A stretch of DNA of 49,587 nucleotides from Phoronis australis. Lineage: Eukaryota; Phoronida; Phoronidae. Where the stretch lies: NCBI GenBank assembly GCA_002633005.1, contig NMRA01000888.1:43176-92762 (forward strand), in the 5' to 3' direction. Shown one piece after another: positions 20,197 to 35,100 of this stretch (positions within the stretch are counted from its first letter, which is position 1; the number at the start of each line of letters is the position of its first letter). The position numbers were made by a program, and so were the translations under genes. Below the pieces are notes generated by a model that made no database searches, was not told where the DNA came from, and saw only the letters and a program-made list of their open reading frames with translations.

Positions 20197-23100
20197 CTGA
20201 AACAGTAAAACATACATTAGGATGACCAAGTCTAACATTACCTTCTGGCTGTAGATAAAAACAAAGGCAAAACTATTCATCGTCTATGTTTTAATTACAA
20301 AATTTTCATGAGCAATGTCAACAAGCAGAGAAAGCACCAAAAATACGAGTACAGTCAAGTAATATTGAAATGTATTTATTGTACAATTATTAGCGGATGG
20401 AGATAAGAAACATTGCTTTAAATTCTTAAGAAAATCCAGGAAAGAAATATAGTTTTCCGTATCATACATTGATTAGCTTTTGTTTCCATACCCCAAAATA
20501 TGATAATGGTCGAGGTGGTGCAGAGGTGATAATCAAACACCAGTAAAAAATATATACGTGACCAGGTATCGCCACTTCTCTCTAATACACATCTCAGAAT
20601 ACAATAAGCCGCGCGTGTACTTCCTCCATACATTTTGTACACACACCTCGGTAGAAAGAATCTTAAGATACTGGAACACTGAACTAGCTTCTATTGTGTG
20701 GAGTAGGGCAATTACCCTAATAGTGATGACTTCAGGGCAACAAAACACTGGCTGAAATGAACTAAACTATAGTGGACCGTAACTGGTCATTTTTCAATCT
20801 GCCTTCTGAAATTGAATTATCAGCGAAAAGTTGTGTTGAAATTGTATTGTCTGAAGAAATGTGATAAATATTAGCCAAAAAACGATGTTATAATTCCTGT
20901 TTTGTTGACCAAGGGACAAGGCCAATGCACATCATTGGTTTATGACTTATGAGATCTCATGTAATAAGTGTTGAAATTGTATTGTCTGAAGAAATGTGAT
21001 AAATATTATCCAAAAATGATGTTATAATTCCTGTTTTGTTGACCAAGGGACAAGGCCAATGTACATCATTGGTTTATGATTTATGAGCTCTAATGTAAGA
21101 ACTCCACGGTTCACAACAGACTAAATACACTAGGGTTGGTGTCTTGATCATGGAAACCATTTTGTTCTGGAGTTGAAACTGTACAGGGGATATTGATAAT
21201 GGTAAACGGGATTAGTAAAGAAGTGGTAATGCATCTGACCCTTGTGTAAAACAAATACCCAAGTCACAGTCTGTTGTTTCATTACCTGTGGTGTCCTAAT
21301 TGAACTTTGACCTGTAGCTGTGACTGACTACAGTTTTCTAAAATCACATGAATCGGCACATGGCAAAGCCTGTAAAGAAAGGATGAGTGAGTCAATTCAA
21401 CCAGTCAATACACAGTGACCGAACAAGAGAAACCAAAGATTATTCAAAGACAAGCAACATAGGACCTGTTAAAAGTCTGGGCCCTAACAAATGCTAACTA
21501 AATAATGCAGTAATAGACTTGGGTTTGATGGGAAATGCATTGATTTTATTGTGGCACATTGGCTCTCACTTTTGATTGGACATGACTGTTTTAAACTAAA
21601 TGTTAAATCAAACAATTAAGTCATGCTTGCTGTCCTATAAATAACGGACTATAACAAACTTTACCTGTTTTTGCTGAAATTATGTGACACCTGTGGGGAG
21701 CATCTGACATTAGCGTTCACAAATTTCTCGAGATTTTTCAACTGTGCCTCCTGCTTCTTGCTAGTGTCTACAGGGTCTTTGATTATCCTCAGTGGGCCTG
21801 ACTCAATAGCTTTCTGTTGAATATGAAAGGTGTAAACTGTCACAGACTAGTACTGTTGAGGAATAGGTGTCTGACAATGAACTGTGACCAGAGAGGTGTC
21901 TGACAATGAACTGATACTGATCCAGATCATAACCAAAGGGGGCCTGACAATGAACCAACATGAGGTACTCGATATTCCTTCTTTACATCAACTCAATAGC
22001 AGTCTGGCGAGGGAGTTCCAAACTGGCAGAACTCCTGCTTGTGATACTGTAACATTTATTAAATTCAAACAAGAGCAACGCAGAGCGTTGAAATGCACCC
22101 ACAATTGCACCGTATACGGTATCCTTCTAGGATTGTTTATTGGTACCATAAAGTGGCCAGTAGAGGGCATATATGTAGTATGTTGTACTTTGCAAAATGG
22201 AAAGGGATGGTCATTGTCTCCTCAATAGGCTAGGGGCAAAATGTGAATGATCTTCATAATACAAGCACATCCTATACATCAGTTGCTTAAAGCACCACAG
22301 AAACATAGAATTAAAAACAAATTTACCAACATACGAGATTAGTACAGCATTAGAATGCCAGAAACAAATTTCTACTTGGAACTTTTCCTTCATACTCACG
22401 AAGTAACACAAAGTATACACCTGAAGACCTATGAAAATACAGAGGTCAATGTAAAATACTTAAATTGCCACTAGAGGCATACCGGTAGTCAGAATCATCC
22501 TAAAGTCGTCATTGTCCGTTGTCAACATCACATAAATACACTTGCTAAATTTAATAAAGATCCTGCAAACGGTTTGGGAGATACAGCCATGGGCGCAAAA
22601 AAAAAACTGCCACTAGGAGGCGCCACAGTAATCAAAGTCATGAGAAATTCAGCGTCAACCGTCCTGTTCATAGTAAGAACATACATGCCAATTTTCACAA
22701 TCATACTTATAGTGGTTTGGTTGATAGAGGGGTGGACGCCAAAAAACAGACTCAAAAACAGTAAAAATGGCCACTGGGTGTCGCAAACTAATAAAATTGA
22801 CACTAGGGGGCACACCGGTAGTCGGATCCGTCCAAAAGTCGTCATCTTCTATTGTTAACATCATATAAATACACTTACACAATTTTGTAAAGATCCTGCG
22901 AACGGTTTAGGAGATACAGCCATAGGCTTAAAAAAACAAAACTGCAACTAGGAGGCGCCACAGTAGCCGAAATAGTCGGAAAATCATCGTCAACCGTCCT
23001 CTACATAGTAAGCATATACATGTCAATTTTCACAATCATCCTTTGAGCGGTTTGGTTGATAGAGGGGTGGACGCACAAAAACAGACTTGAAAACACTAAA

Positions 23101-26100
23101 AATGGCCACTAGATGGCGCAAACTATGTCGAATCCATCCGAAAACGGGAGGATAGCGTCACCTCACTAATAGGTGGCTACATAACAAATTTCATGAAAAT
23201 CCGTTCAGGACTTTTGAAGATACAAAGGTAAGCGTAAAAAACTAAAATTGCCACTAGGGGGCACACCGGTAGTCGGATCCACCCGAAAGTTCGCACATGC
23301 CGTCCCATTCATAAATGGAACATATGTGCCAAATTTCGTGAATGTACGTCAAAGGGTTTTGGAGATAGAGCAGCGGACGCCGGACGCCGCCCGAACGGAG
23401 ATGACGGCATAATGCGTCCACATATAAATATGTGGGCGCATAAAAATTGACTTGATAGCAGATCTGTGTACCACCAAAACTGCATTGGAGTACTCTAACA
23501 CCAGATTTGCAGATTTTTCAGTAAATTCGCAGATTTTTGCATGCAGACCAAATTTACCCTAAAATATGGGGGGGGGGTTTAATTTTTCGCAGTGGGCCTT
23601 TTACTAAACAAAAAAAAAAAACGGGTTTGCTCAGTGTTCAAAACTTTCGCTGAATTCTTGCCTCTTTCGTCTTTTGTCTCGTTTTCTCGGACTTCTGGTT
23701 TCTCTCAGGACCTTTTTGCCCACTTTACCAAATGGGGGGGGGACTCATTCAAGCACCCCCCCCGGGTACGTGCATGGGTACTTTTCCTACTTACTTGCCT
23801 CTGAAACAGTTTCTAAAATACACGTAGTGAATTGATCACCAATTTTTAGAATAATTTAAGTTGTTTAGTTGTGGGACAATGCGCCTTTAGTGAAAACATT
23901 CTGTTAATCAATAATGTCCTTACTGAACTTAGTTAATACATGCCTAATGTACACTTCATTTAACACTAAAACATATCTGCAAAAATGTGTTGATGAATTT
24001 GCACTGGACAATGTTTTGCACCAGACAATATTTCCATAACCATTCACAAAAGTTTTGAATAATTGTTCATTGTATGTGTCTGTGAACACGTACCACCATA
24101 CTGCATGCGAAAAGACCTCGAGGCTCGACTGTGGCTCATCAACATGCTACGAAGTCAGTGCAGTCACCATGTCCGCAAAAAAACAACACGCTATACAACT
24201 TGCAGTATAAATTCCAGGGTCCCTTGAATAAGACATTGTCATTCTTTGGAATAACGTGGCAAAAACGTTCCCTTCTTTCAGAAGCTACTTTCTTCACAGC
24301 TTGGAATATGCCACCACTCATGCTTTGCCATAAATAGCATGAATTAGACAAAGTAAGCAATCCACAAATCATAGAAGTTGTTGCTTATAGGTTAGGCCTG
24401 TGAAACACATACCGATAGAAGAGGCCTCGCGATTTGCCGATTATCAGGCTATTTTGAAAACGAAACGAAATAAGTTTTCCGAGTTTATAGCTCAACTTTT
24501 TGGCTAAAATAAGGATTTTAGAATTTTTTTTTTAATTTCTAACTTTAAAATCTTCTTCCTCATCCGTTTTGACTACAAATAGGCGTACTTATAAGGAAAC
24601 AAGCGAATTAATAATCTCTTTTGAATTTGTTGAATTTGCGTATTTTTGCATGGCTGTGCGTACTTGCGTACTGAAGGCTTGATTTCCGTACGAATCCGCA
24701 TTTTTTGCGTATGGTACACTGGTCTGTGATAGCCTAATGACTATTCGATAATTTACAAATGATACATCAATGGCCATAGTTAAATTCTAGATCACATTTC
24801 AACACACTATTTGCACCTCTAAAAAAACATCAGATCAGCATGGAACAAACGCATAGAACCAATTATTTATAGTAAGGGCTATCCATCGATTGGACACTCG
24901 CGCAGACACTGACAAAGGTCTTACCTTGTGTTTGGCACTGGACAATGTCTGAGTCTCCAATCTATTCACAGTCAGATGATGTTGGCCAACAATCACTTGA
25001 CTCACTCCATTCTCGTTGACCACAAAACCCTGAAATAAATGCATTTCGACATCCCAAATCATTCACTCAGTACAACACAGCCTTGCCATTTGCTTATTGT
25101 CACTTCTGCTCTTACTCTACAAACAGGTCTCATATACTTTTGTCCACAATTCAAGTCACTTCCAGTGCACATGTACTGAATTTACAACAAAGCACAGTAA
25201 ATAATTCAATGCCAATTGCAACTTTTACTCAAGGAAACTAAAATACTTCAAACCCGGTAACAGGTGACAATGTCCATTAAGTATTTGAAAGTATTGAAGT
25301 GAATAAAATACAGCAGAACATTGCTTCATCAAGAAGGTGCTTGAATGATAACGGCTCTCATCTTGTTTCCACATCAACAATCCATTTTTATACTTAAGTG
25401 TAATTACGTTTCAAGATCAAAGGTAACGCAATGTATGACATTGATTGCCGGTGGTCTTCGCACTAAGACTACAATCAACCACTCATTCGATCGATCAAAC
25501 TTTGTTGTATTATACGAAAATCTGGTACAGCCAGGGACTCCACACTTTCCAATGCAAACTGAACTCACTTTCCACAGAGCTATCACAGTGAAATCAATAT
25601 CTAGCGCCTTATCCAAGTTATCGTCGCTGTTCTCCACTTTGTCGGGGAATCTCAAACTCGACTCTGACGTGTTCCGTGGTATGATGGCGACGTCACGTGA
25701 TGACTTGGACATGTGACGGAAGTAGAAGTCGGCACAAGGTGTCGCTGTGCTGTCGATGATGTGCTGGTCATAGGACACATTGGAGAAGACCACTTGCTTG
25801 TCCCAGTCTGCAAGACAAGTGAACATTTGCTAACACAGCAATTCAATTCTTAACAAACGAGTGTGGTTAAAAGGGTACTCAAGGCAGTTGCGCAATAAAG
25901 AAAATGAACACTTTACAACACTGCAACACAAACTTTAATATTTTACCTGATGGGCTAACTGAAAAAGGAAATTCCACTGAAGAAAAAGATCTGAATCTAT
26001 GGAAGGCATCATGTTTCTCAAAACTATAGATCTAGTGGTAATTATTTACTAGGATACCTGTACTTACCATTTAAATTCCTCTTACACTTAGTACCTTTAA

Positions 26101-29100
26101 GGCAGAGTAACATGGATTCACCGTCGTTGATTTTGATGTCTGCAAAAAACAGAGTGGCCAGATAACAGAATGGCCGGACAACAGAATTAAGGGGCCCTGA
26201 ACAGATAGATTATCAATTAATGGATTATTCATCAACCTTTCTCCACGTCTCCCTGAATTTAATTATAAAGTTGAATATTTACAAAACTATAAAATTTCAG
26301 TCTGTAAAAATGTATTTTCTGAAAGCAGAAAATGCGTAGAATTTGAATTTTGACTTAATGTTAATACTCCATGGGATGATGTGACCATGCCTTTTTAGAA
26401 AAACTTAGCAAGAAAGAAGGGTACCTTTAAATGTAAGTTTTTATCCACCCACGGAAGTTCATAATCAAATTCTGTATAATCAAAGGAAAATGAAATTAAA
26501 TTTGACTAACAAGTCTATGTTACTAAAACTCCTTCAGGGCTTCGTGGCATCCTGCTCCTTTCTTGAGCAATGGTGGAATGACAGGGACATGTGGAGACTC
26601 CTGGTGTGCTCTCGCGAGATATGATGAATGCTAGGGTTTCAAGCAGTAGACAGAGCAAACCTGCCACCTCTGTGTCTATTGAGTGACAGATTCAATATCT
26701 TAATGAAGATAGCCTGCTTGATGTCTCATTCAAACCAGTTCTTGTACCTGCTCACAAATTCAACACTGTCATTACTGAACTAGTGATCATTCACGTGCAA
26801 GTATCCATGCATCGGCCGGAACGCAGAAGAAGGTGTTTCAACAGCGATGCATAGACACTTGCATGTGAATGGTCACCTAGTTTGGTAATGACAATAATGA
26901 TATTGTAATTAGGGACAAGAACAGGTTCAAAAGAGTCATCGAGGAGGCCATCTTTCTTAAGGCATTGAATACGTCACTCAAAAGACACGGAGGTGACAGA
27001 TATGCTCTGTCTCCTGTTTGGAACGCTAGTATTGATCAAATCTCGCAAAAAGTTCCACCTGTCTCATCTTTCTAATCATTCCACAATTCCTCAATAATGG
27101 AGCGCGATGCTCCCGAGGGCTTAAGGAATGTTGGTAAGTACTGTAGTTCAGCTGAACAGACTTAATTTCATTTCTCTTTCATTATAATTACAAAAGGAAC
27201 ATTCATAGCAAAATAATGGTATCAATAAAATCACCAAATTTCATTTAAAAAAAAATCAAAATGAAATCTACAAAATGCTGTTAGCTTTATAAAATATTAT
27301 TTTACTTTTTATTTTATGCAACCGTTGATTTTTTCACAAAAATAATAAAAATCCTATTCTTGATAGCTCATCCTGGAACAATGGATTATTTTAAAGACAA
27401 TTCCTAAAAGCACTGTAGAGAACACTACATTAACAATGGTTTCTGAAAGTGACCTTCTCATATTCTGCATTTACCATAGTCAAATTTGGCCATTTTCCTT
27501 GGGTCCCACATAACTTTATTGCTAATCTTAATGCTAACACTACCCAATACTGCCGTTCAACCCCCTCTACCCCTCCGCAACCCAGCACTACCTACCAGTT
27601 TCACGGCTAGTACTGAGATGATCAATACACCACTGTCTACTGGCGGCGGACATCTGTAATATACTAAACTCAGTGATGCTGGAGTTGTGCAGCTGGTCCA
27701 GACTGTGCACCTCCAGGGCCAGCACCACGCTGCTGGGCTCACCTCGCCCTGACCTCTCAATCACACCCTGGTCACAGACCAGGTAGGCCGTGGCTTTCAG
27801 CTCCAGCGAGTTGGTAGTGATGATCTTACTACGGTGCCGCAACACTCGGTGCCTGCAGTAGTTGAATATAAGTCACATTTTTATCAATTTTGCATACAAT
27901 CCTCACACTCATAACTGCAACATGACACTGTAATTCTCCACTTCTGTCGTATAATTACAAAATTCCTATTTTCCCATTTTTCACAGTCTGATTACGTTAC
28001 AGCAATTAATTGAATTTTACCAAAAGTTGTTTTAAGACATCTACACAGTACAAACCATGATGCTAGTAATAGAGAAAAATTTTCCTAATCTTTATGTTGC
28101 GGAGAAATTTGACAACATAGAACTTCACTTGTCAGCCATATTGTATGCTAAATAAGTGAAGAAATACTGTGCAGGAAGAACACTTTGAAAGTCATTGTGT
28201 TTTGAAACGATGACTTGCATATTAGGTAATTGACAGTTTGACACAACCAATAGACCTTATTCACGCAAGTCGCCATTTTAAGAAAACCTCTTTTTAGGTT
28301 AAAAAACATGCATTTGAGACATAAATACAACGAGGCATGTGGAAAATTGTTTTGTGATTAGGGACAGAATCCATTGTTTTTTAAAACCTGAAAGGAGGCT
28401 CTTCGTAATATAGCGACTGCGTGACCAACTGCAAATATGAAAAAAAGTGTTGACATAATGTTCTCTTAAGTTGTTTGATATTCTCACTACTTACCTGTTG
28501 TGTAACATAACAAATGTGTTTGTATATGACTTGTCATAATGTGCCTAGTTTATATGACTCATCATAATGTGCCTAGTTTATATGACTCGTCATAATGTGC
28601 CTAGTTTATATGACTCGTCATAATGTGTCTAGTTTAGGAAATACAAGTCACTTTACGCTTTAGTAGCACAGTGACGTCTCACCAACTTCGAACAAAAATC
28701 AATTGCAAAAAAATTGCCAGAATTGCCCTGTAAGTTGTGAATAACAGCAATTTTTCAAATACAGTCCGATGATAGCTATGGTTCACAACTTGAAAATGAT
28801 AATGCATTACTCGATGCTACTTTTTCCTTATAAAATAAACTAAAATTTCACTTGTCCTCCATATCGTGTCCTAAATCAGCGAGATTATACCATACGTTGA
28901 TATACGGACAATTCTGTACCCTCATATCACCTTGAACTGTCAAAAATTCAAGACACTGATTACACAAGTCTACTCCAGCATTTTGCAATCCAGATAGCAG
29001 ATCTGGCTTATCCACACAGAGCAGTACTTTGTGGTTAGAACAACATAATCAGAGGTCATTAAGTGCAAATGAAACATGATTTGCAACGCAAACGACATAA

Positions 29101-32100
29101 AAATAAAAACGCGGTGGAAGTTCGGCTACCTTAATCCTGGCTTTGGCTCCGTAGACTCATAGTAGAACAAAAAGTTTATATCATGCAAACCGGGAGTTGC
29201 ATCCCCTCGCAACCACATGGGCACCGACGCACTCTGTCCAGGCTGTAACTGTCCGTTAGGTACTGGCACTAGGCACACCGAGGACACCTTGTGGTCAGGT
29301 ATCACATACTCGTTTGAGTCACTCTCGGGTATTGTCACATAAGTTAGAGAATTGTCTGTGGGTTTGTTCGAAGCACCAAATGTGAACAGTGAGGAGCTGG
29401 AGGAGGCGACCTTCAACTGGGTCAACGGCACTGGGCCGTGATTGGTTAGTTCCACGGTGACCTTCTGGACCTCACCGCAGAGCAGTGCTTGGGGAAAGTC
29501 GTAGAAATTTACCTGTGGACAATCAAGTAAGCAATTAGTAAACACCCCAGCTCAGTAACAATGGGACTCGATGTAAGTGCATGGAAATCGCAACAACAAA
29601 AAACATTTTGATTAATTTTAGTTGTGTACAAATGAGTGATCTTCTCGTATACAGTTAAAAACAAAGACCATTTCACTGAATGACACCAACAGTGTCATAC
29701 AGTGTCACAAGTGGTGATTTAATACTAACGGCAACTGCCTGCATTCAGGATACAAAATTTCAGTTTTGAATAAAACAATTTAAGGTTGTGTAGGACACCA
29801 TTAACAAATCGGTGTATTTACACAAATATCTACAAAACTATAAAATTTAAATTGGCAAAGGTGTATATTTTCTAAAAGTAGAAACCACGTAGAAAATGAA
29901 CTTGGACTTTGTATCAATCTGCCATTAATTAGGTCACGTGATCGTGTGTTTTAATAAAAATTTAGTACACATTCATAGAATAACAATGGTATCAAGAACA
30001 TACATATTAAATTTCGCAAGATAAAAACTCAAAAACATCTGTTAGAATTTTCTAAAATATTTTACTTTTTACAAAAAATCATGTCATACATACAACAGAT
30101 AACTCCTCATGTACAACTGGAACAGTTTAAACAATTCCTAAAAGCATTTTGGAGAACAGTGCATAAAGCATGGTCTACGAAAGTTTCATGAAGAATTCCA
30201 TCACTTGTTTACCAAATATGATTTTCCTTATTAGCCAAATCTTGGATATTTCTCGGAACTTGCATAACCTTAAAAGTACAATAAAATAGCAGAAGCACGT
30301 CTTTCCTGAGCAAATAAATGGCATGGATTCATATAAAGAAGTTATACCTCGAGCCGGGGCATGCTAGGTACAATCACAAAGTCGAGGCGGCGGTCGAGCC
30401 CATAAAACCGGCTCGACTTCTCAGTTTTGTTGCTATTCAGTCGCGGTCCCTGCACCTCCAAGTTCTGTTTGCCTCTCACGTAGATAGCACTGACATAGCC
30501 CGGCTTGCGCATGACGTCTGCTGCTGTTGTACCCACTGGGTAAGGCTGGGTGTGTGATGTCGTACCCAGGTTGTAGGCCACGCCCACCACATGCAGCTCT
30601 CCCGTGTGGCGCGGTGTCAGTGTCAGGTTGACCTGAAGTAAAAGACACGACACTGTAATTGAATATGCATCACATCAATTTGAATGGTAATGAGCACCAG
30701 ATAAGTAAATCACTAGTTTGGATGTTGGTTATTAGCAAGGATAGTTGATACACCTGAGGCCAGCTTATCACATAGACTTCAACTGCCTGTCTAAACAGAC
30801 GTCTCACCCATGGAGTTGACGAGATGCTTGAAATAACGAATATCAGAACACCTCGGGTAGTTTGTAAGCAAAAGTTAAGTCAATGTGATGTAACTGTGTT
30901 AACTAACACTTCAGTCCTTCACACCATGGCAATGAGACAAAATCCCACAATGGATTTGATAAATAGTGCGAGTCTTGTGTGATATTTCGAAATTTGAAGT
31001 ATCCAACTTTGACCTTGATACCAGTAACAAAAAAAAACTGGATATAATGCTAATTTAAAAGCTTCGATGTGACTACATTCTTAATACACATAGACTCTAA
31101 TCCTTCAAATATTTAGCACAGTATATAGAGGACAAGGGATTTTTTTCTGACAAAAATGAAGACTACAAAATAATAGTCTGTTAAGAGCTTTGTTTGTATT
31201 GTGGAGATGTCAAGAAGCATTTGGTCAAATTTACATTATTTGCATTTGGGTGCCCAGACTTTGACAATAGAAAAATGACAATTTTGCAATTATTTTTGTG
31301 CAAATTAAGTGAAGAATTAATTTAAAATTACTAAATCATACAGAAACACAAAAACTGATGAAATTAACACCAACCAAGTACTTCCCCTACCATACAGCTA
31401 TGTAACGTCACTGACAACATAGTATAAATGGGCAGTAATGCCTCTCTGGTGCAGACTTGTTAAAAATGATTACATGACATTTGTTGTTGGATGTCGCTCA
31501 AGGAGCTACAGCACCGATGTGATCCACATTCAAGGAGTATTTGTTGGATGTCGCTCGGGGAGCTATAGCACTGAGGCGATCCGCACTCAAGGAGTATTTC
31601 TACACAATGCGCGAAATACAGAAGAAGTTATCCAACATCGAATGTCGTATCATTTTTCATGAACTGTGCACCAGACACTCGTAACACTGCATGTGAACCT
31701 ACCAGCTTCCTTTCACTGCCGGCCAGCATAATCTCTTCAATGACTTCAGTGTGGACTAGTTCATCAGCTATTGAGTTCTGTAAGACACAATGGAGAGCAT
31801 ACCAGTAAGAGGCAATGTATGTCAACTGCAACTTACAGCATGAACAATGTATGTCATCTGCTACTTACAGCACGTACAATGTATGTCAACTGCAACTTAC
31901 AGCACGTACAATGTATGGCAACTGCAACTTACAGCACGTACAANGCTTGCGCATGACGTCTGCTGCTGTTGTACCCACTGGGTAAGGCTGGGTGTGTGAT
32001 GTCGTACCCAGGTTGTAGGCCACGCCCACCACATGCAGCTCTCCCGTGTGGCGCGGTGTCAGTGTCAGGTTGACCTGAAGTAGAAGACACGTGACACTGT

Positions 32101-35100
32101 AATTGAATATGCATCACATCAACTTTGAATGGTAATGAGCACCAGATAAGTAAATCACTAGTTTGGATGTTGGTTATTAGTAAGGTTAGTTGATACACCT
32201 GAGGCCAGCTTATCACATAGACTTCAACTGGCTGTCTAAACAGATGTCTCACCCATGGAGTTGGACGAGATGTTTGAAATGACGAATATCAGAACACCTC
32301 GGGTAGTTTGCAAGCAAAAGTTAAGTCAATGTGATGTAACTGTGTTAACTAACACTTCAGTCCTTCACACCGTGGCAATGAGACAAAATCCCACAATGGA
32401 TTTAATAAATAGTGCGAGTCTTGTGTGATACTTCGAAATTTGAAGTATCCAACTTTGACCTTGATACCAGTAACAAAAAACTTCATATAATGCTAATTTA
32501 AAAGCTTCGATGTGACTACATTCTTAATACACATAGACTCTAATTCTTCAAATATATAGCATAGTATACAGAGTACAAGAGAATTTTTTCTGACAAAAAA
32601 TGAAGACTACAAAATAATAGTCTGTTAAGAGCTTTGTTTGTATGGTGATGTCAAGAAGCATTTGGTCAAATTTACATTATTTGCATTATGGTGCCCAGAT
32701 TTTGACAATAGAAAAATGACAATTTTGCAATTATTTTTTTTGTGCAAACTAAGTGCAGAATTAATTTACAATTACTAAATCATACAGAAACACAAAAAAC
32801 TGATGAAATTAACACCAATCAAGTACTTCCTCTAGCATCCAGCTATGTAACGTCACTGACAACACATAGTATAAATGGGCAGTAATGCCTCTCTGGTGCA
32901 GATTTGTTAAAAATGATTATATGACATTTCTTGTTGGATGTCGCTCAGGGAGCTACAGCACAGATGTGATCCACATTCAAGGAGTATTTGTTGGATGTCG
33001 CTCGAGGAGTATTTCTAGACAATGCAAGAAATACAAAAAGAAGTTCTCCAACATTGAATATCGTATCATTTTTCGTGAACTGTGTACCAGACACTCATAA
33101 CACTGCATGTGAACCTACCAGCTTCCGTTCACTGCCGGCCAGCATAATCTCTTCAATGACTTCAGTGTGGACTAGTTCATCAGCTATTGAGTTCTGTAAG
33201 ACACAATGGAGAGCATACCAGTAAGAGGCAATGTATGTCAACTGCAACTTACAGCAAGCACAATGTATGTCAACTGCAACTTACAGCACGTACAATGTAT
33301 GTCAACTGCTACTTACAGCACGTACAATGTATGGCAACTGCAACTTACAGCACGTACAATGTATGTCAACTGCTACTTACAGCAAGTACAATGTATGGCA
33401 ACTGCAACTTACAGCACGTACAACGTATGTCAACTGCAATTTACAGCACATACAATGTATGGCAACTGCAACTCACAGCACGTACAAATCATGAAACAGT
33501 TGCTTATTTCAGAGATGAAAATTGTGCTGCTTTACGTAAATGCAACACATCAATGAAGCACATGTGGCAAGAAATCTTCGCTCACGTAATGGAAGCGACA
33601 AATTACATCCCAAAATTCCAAACTCACCGACCAGGGTACTTGCAGAACACTCACTTGTCGCCCGCGCGATTTTACATAACCTTGCACGATCTTGCAAACA
33701 AAACATGACCCCAACAAGAAACACGATAATTGTAAAGTACGCTATACAGTACCTCATACATTGTTGTCCACAGAGAATAAATACCTCTTTGGGAATTGAG
33801 CCTTTAAATGTGCCCCAAATGGATGGTAAATAGGTTATTAAGTATAAAGTTTGATTGTGTATACCAGCTTACAGCATTTACAATCAAGATAATTATGAGT
33901 AAGTAAATCTTGAACTGCCATGGAAATATAGATCACATTTTACAAGTCTGGTCTGCATGCCACCTGTTGGCCACATCATACTTATGTTCATTAGGTCATG
34001 TGACGTGGTCAACAGGTGGCGTACAGACCACTTTTAAGTGTTTGTGATAAAGATGTTTCCTAAAAATCTATGCACGACCACACGAGAATAACCAAAAGCA
34101 AAAAATGAATTCGTCTAAAAATATTGACGATTCACAAAAAAATACACTTAGTATCCTGCAGTACTATCTAAAACAGCCCAGTAAGTAAGTGAAGAAAAGT
34201 TACTCACTTTTATAGTATCCACTTCGTTAGTGACTGGGTACCCGGGCTTGTCACCAGTGGTCTCCGCACAGTACGTCCATAGCAGATGGACCTCGGTCAG
34301 CACCAGAGGTATCTTCAATGGGTTGACCAGGGCAATCTGTACAGTGACTGGCTCTAGAAACAGTAACAGAACATAATGTCCATCATGTGTCTTCAATTCG
34401 TAATTCATGTACTAGATGAGTCTAAACTGTTCTGTTGAGTTCTGCCAGAGTTTGTGTAGGATTAACAGGTGTTGGGTCAATAGATGTCAGTGGAATTTCG
34501 TTTGGCCTGTCTAAGTATTATGTTTTCATTGCTATTTCAGATGTGTCACTTAGAACTTTTCAGAGGCAGAGACCCAAATGTTGGCAGTGCTCTCAGTCGT
34601 AGCTGGGATAATTAGATTTTCACATTTCGACGTCAGCAGCAAACTTTTCATTAGGGAGAGCATTTCTAAAGGCAAAAAGCATTTCCGAAATTACAGACAG
34701 CATTGATTTGCACTCTCTAAGCAATCACATATTATAGTATGTTTTAAAATCACAAACACAACCAAAATTTCAAAGAAAATAACCACAAATTTTCAACATT
34801 TTAAATTCAACTAAATGCTTCATTTAAACATGCGACTCCAATACTTCAAGGCACATATCCTAGTAATTGCGCATGACTAGATAACTAGGCACACAACCTA
34901 GTAATCAAAAACTCAAGTCACCAGGTGATGCCACTGAACTAAGGGAGCTTCCAACAGAAATGCCTGCATTCAGGCAAATCACATGGGTCCTTTATCATAT
35001 GAAATGCCCCCTGTTGATGAACTGCTTTCTGCTCTCAATCTATTCGAAGTCAAAAAAGGAAATTTATTTGTTAGCGCCACCTAGTGAATATCAAGTCACT

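Larger units (their letters stand above)
30503..33486. repeat. 1.44-kb duplicated segment joined at a single N
   Basis: 30503-31943 and 31945-33486 are colinear copies (offset about 1442) differing by scattered substitutions and small indels. One is an internal loss of roughly 57 bp near 33005 and another a difference in minisatellite copy number. The boundary N at 31944 cuts one exon copy. Best read as two haplotype contig ends placed side by side. Confidence 0.85.

Noticed and set aside
33187-33708. 173-codon plus-strand frame and its two frame-shifted companions
   Set aside because: Built mostly from the 32-bp minisatellite, which stays open in all three plus frames; not a gene.
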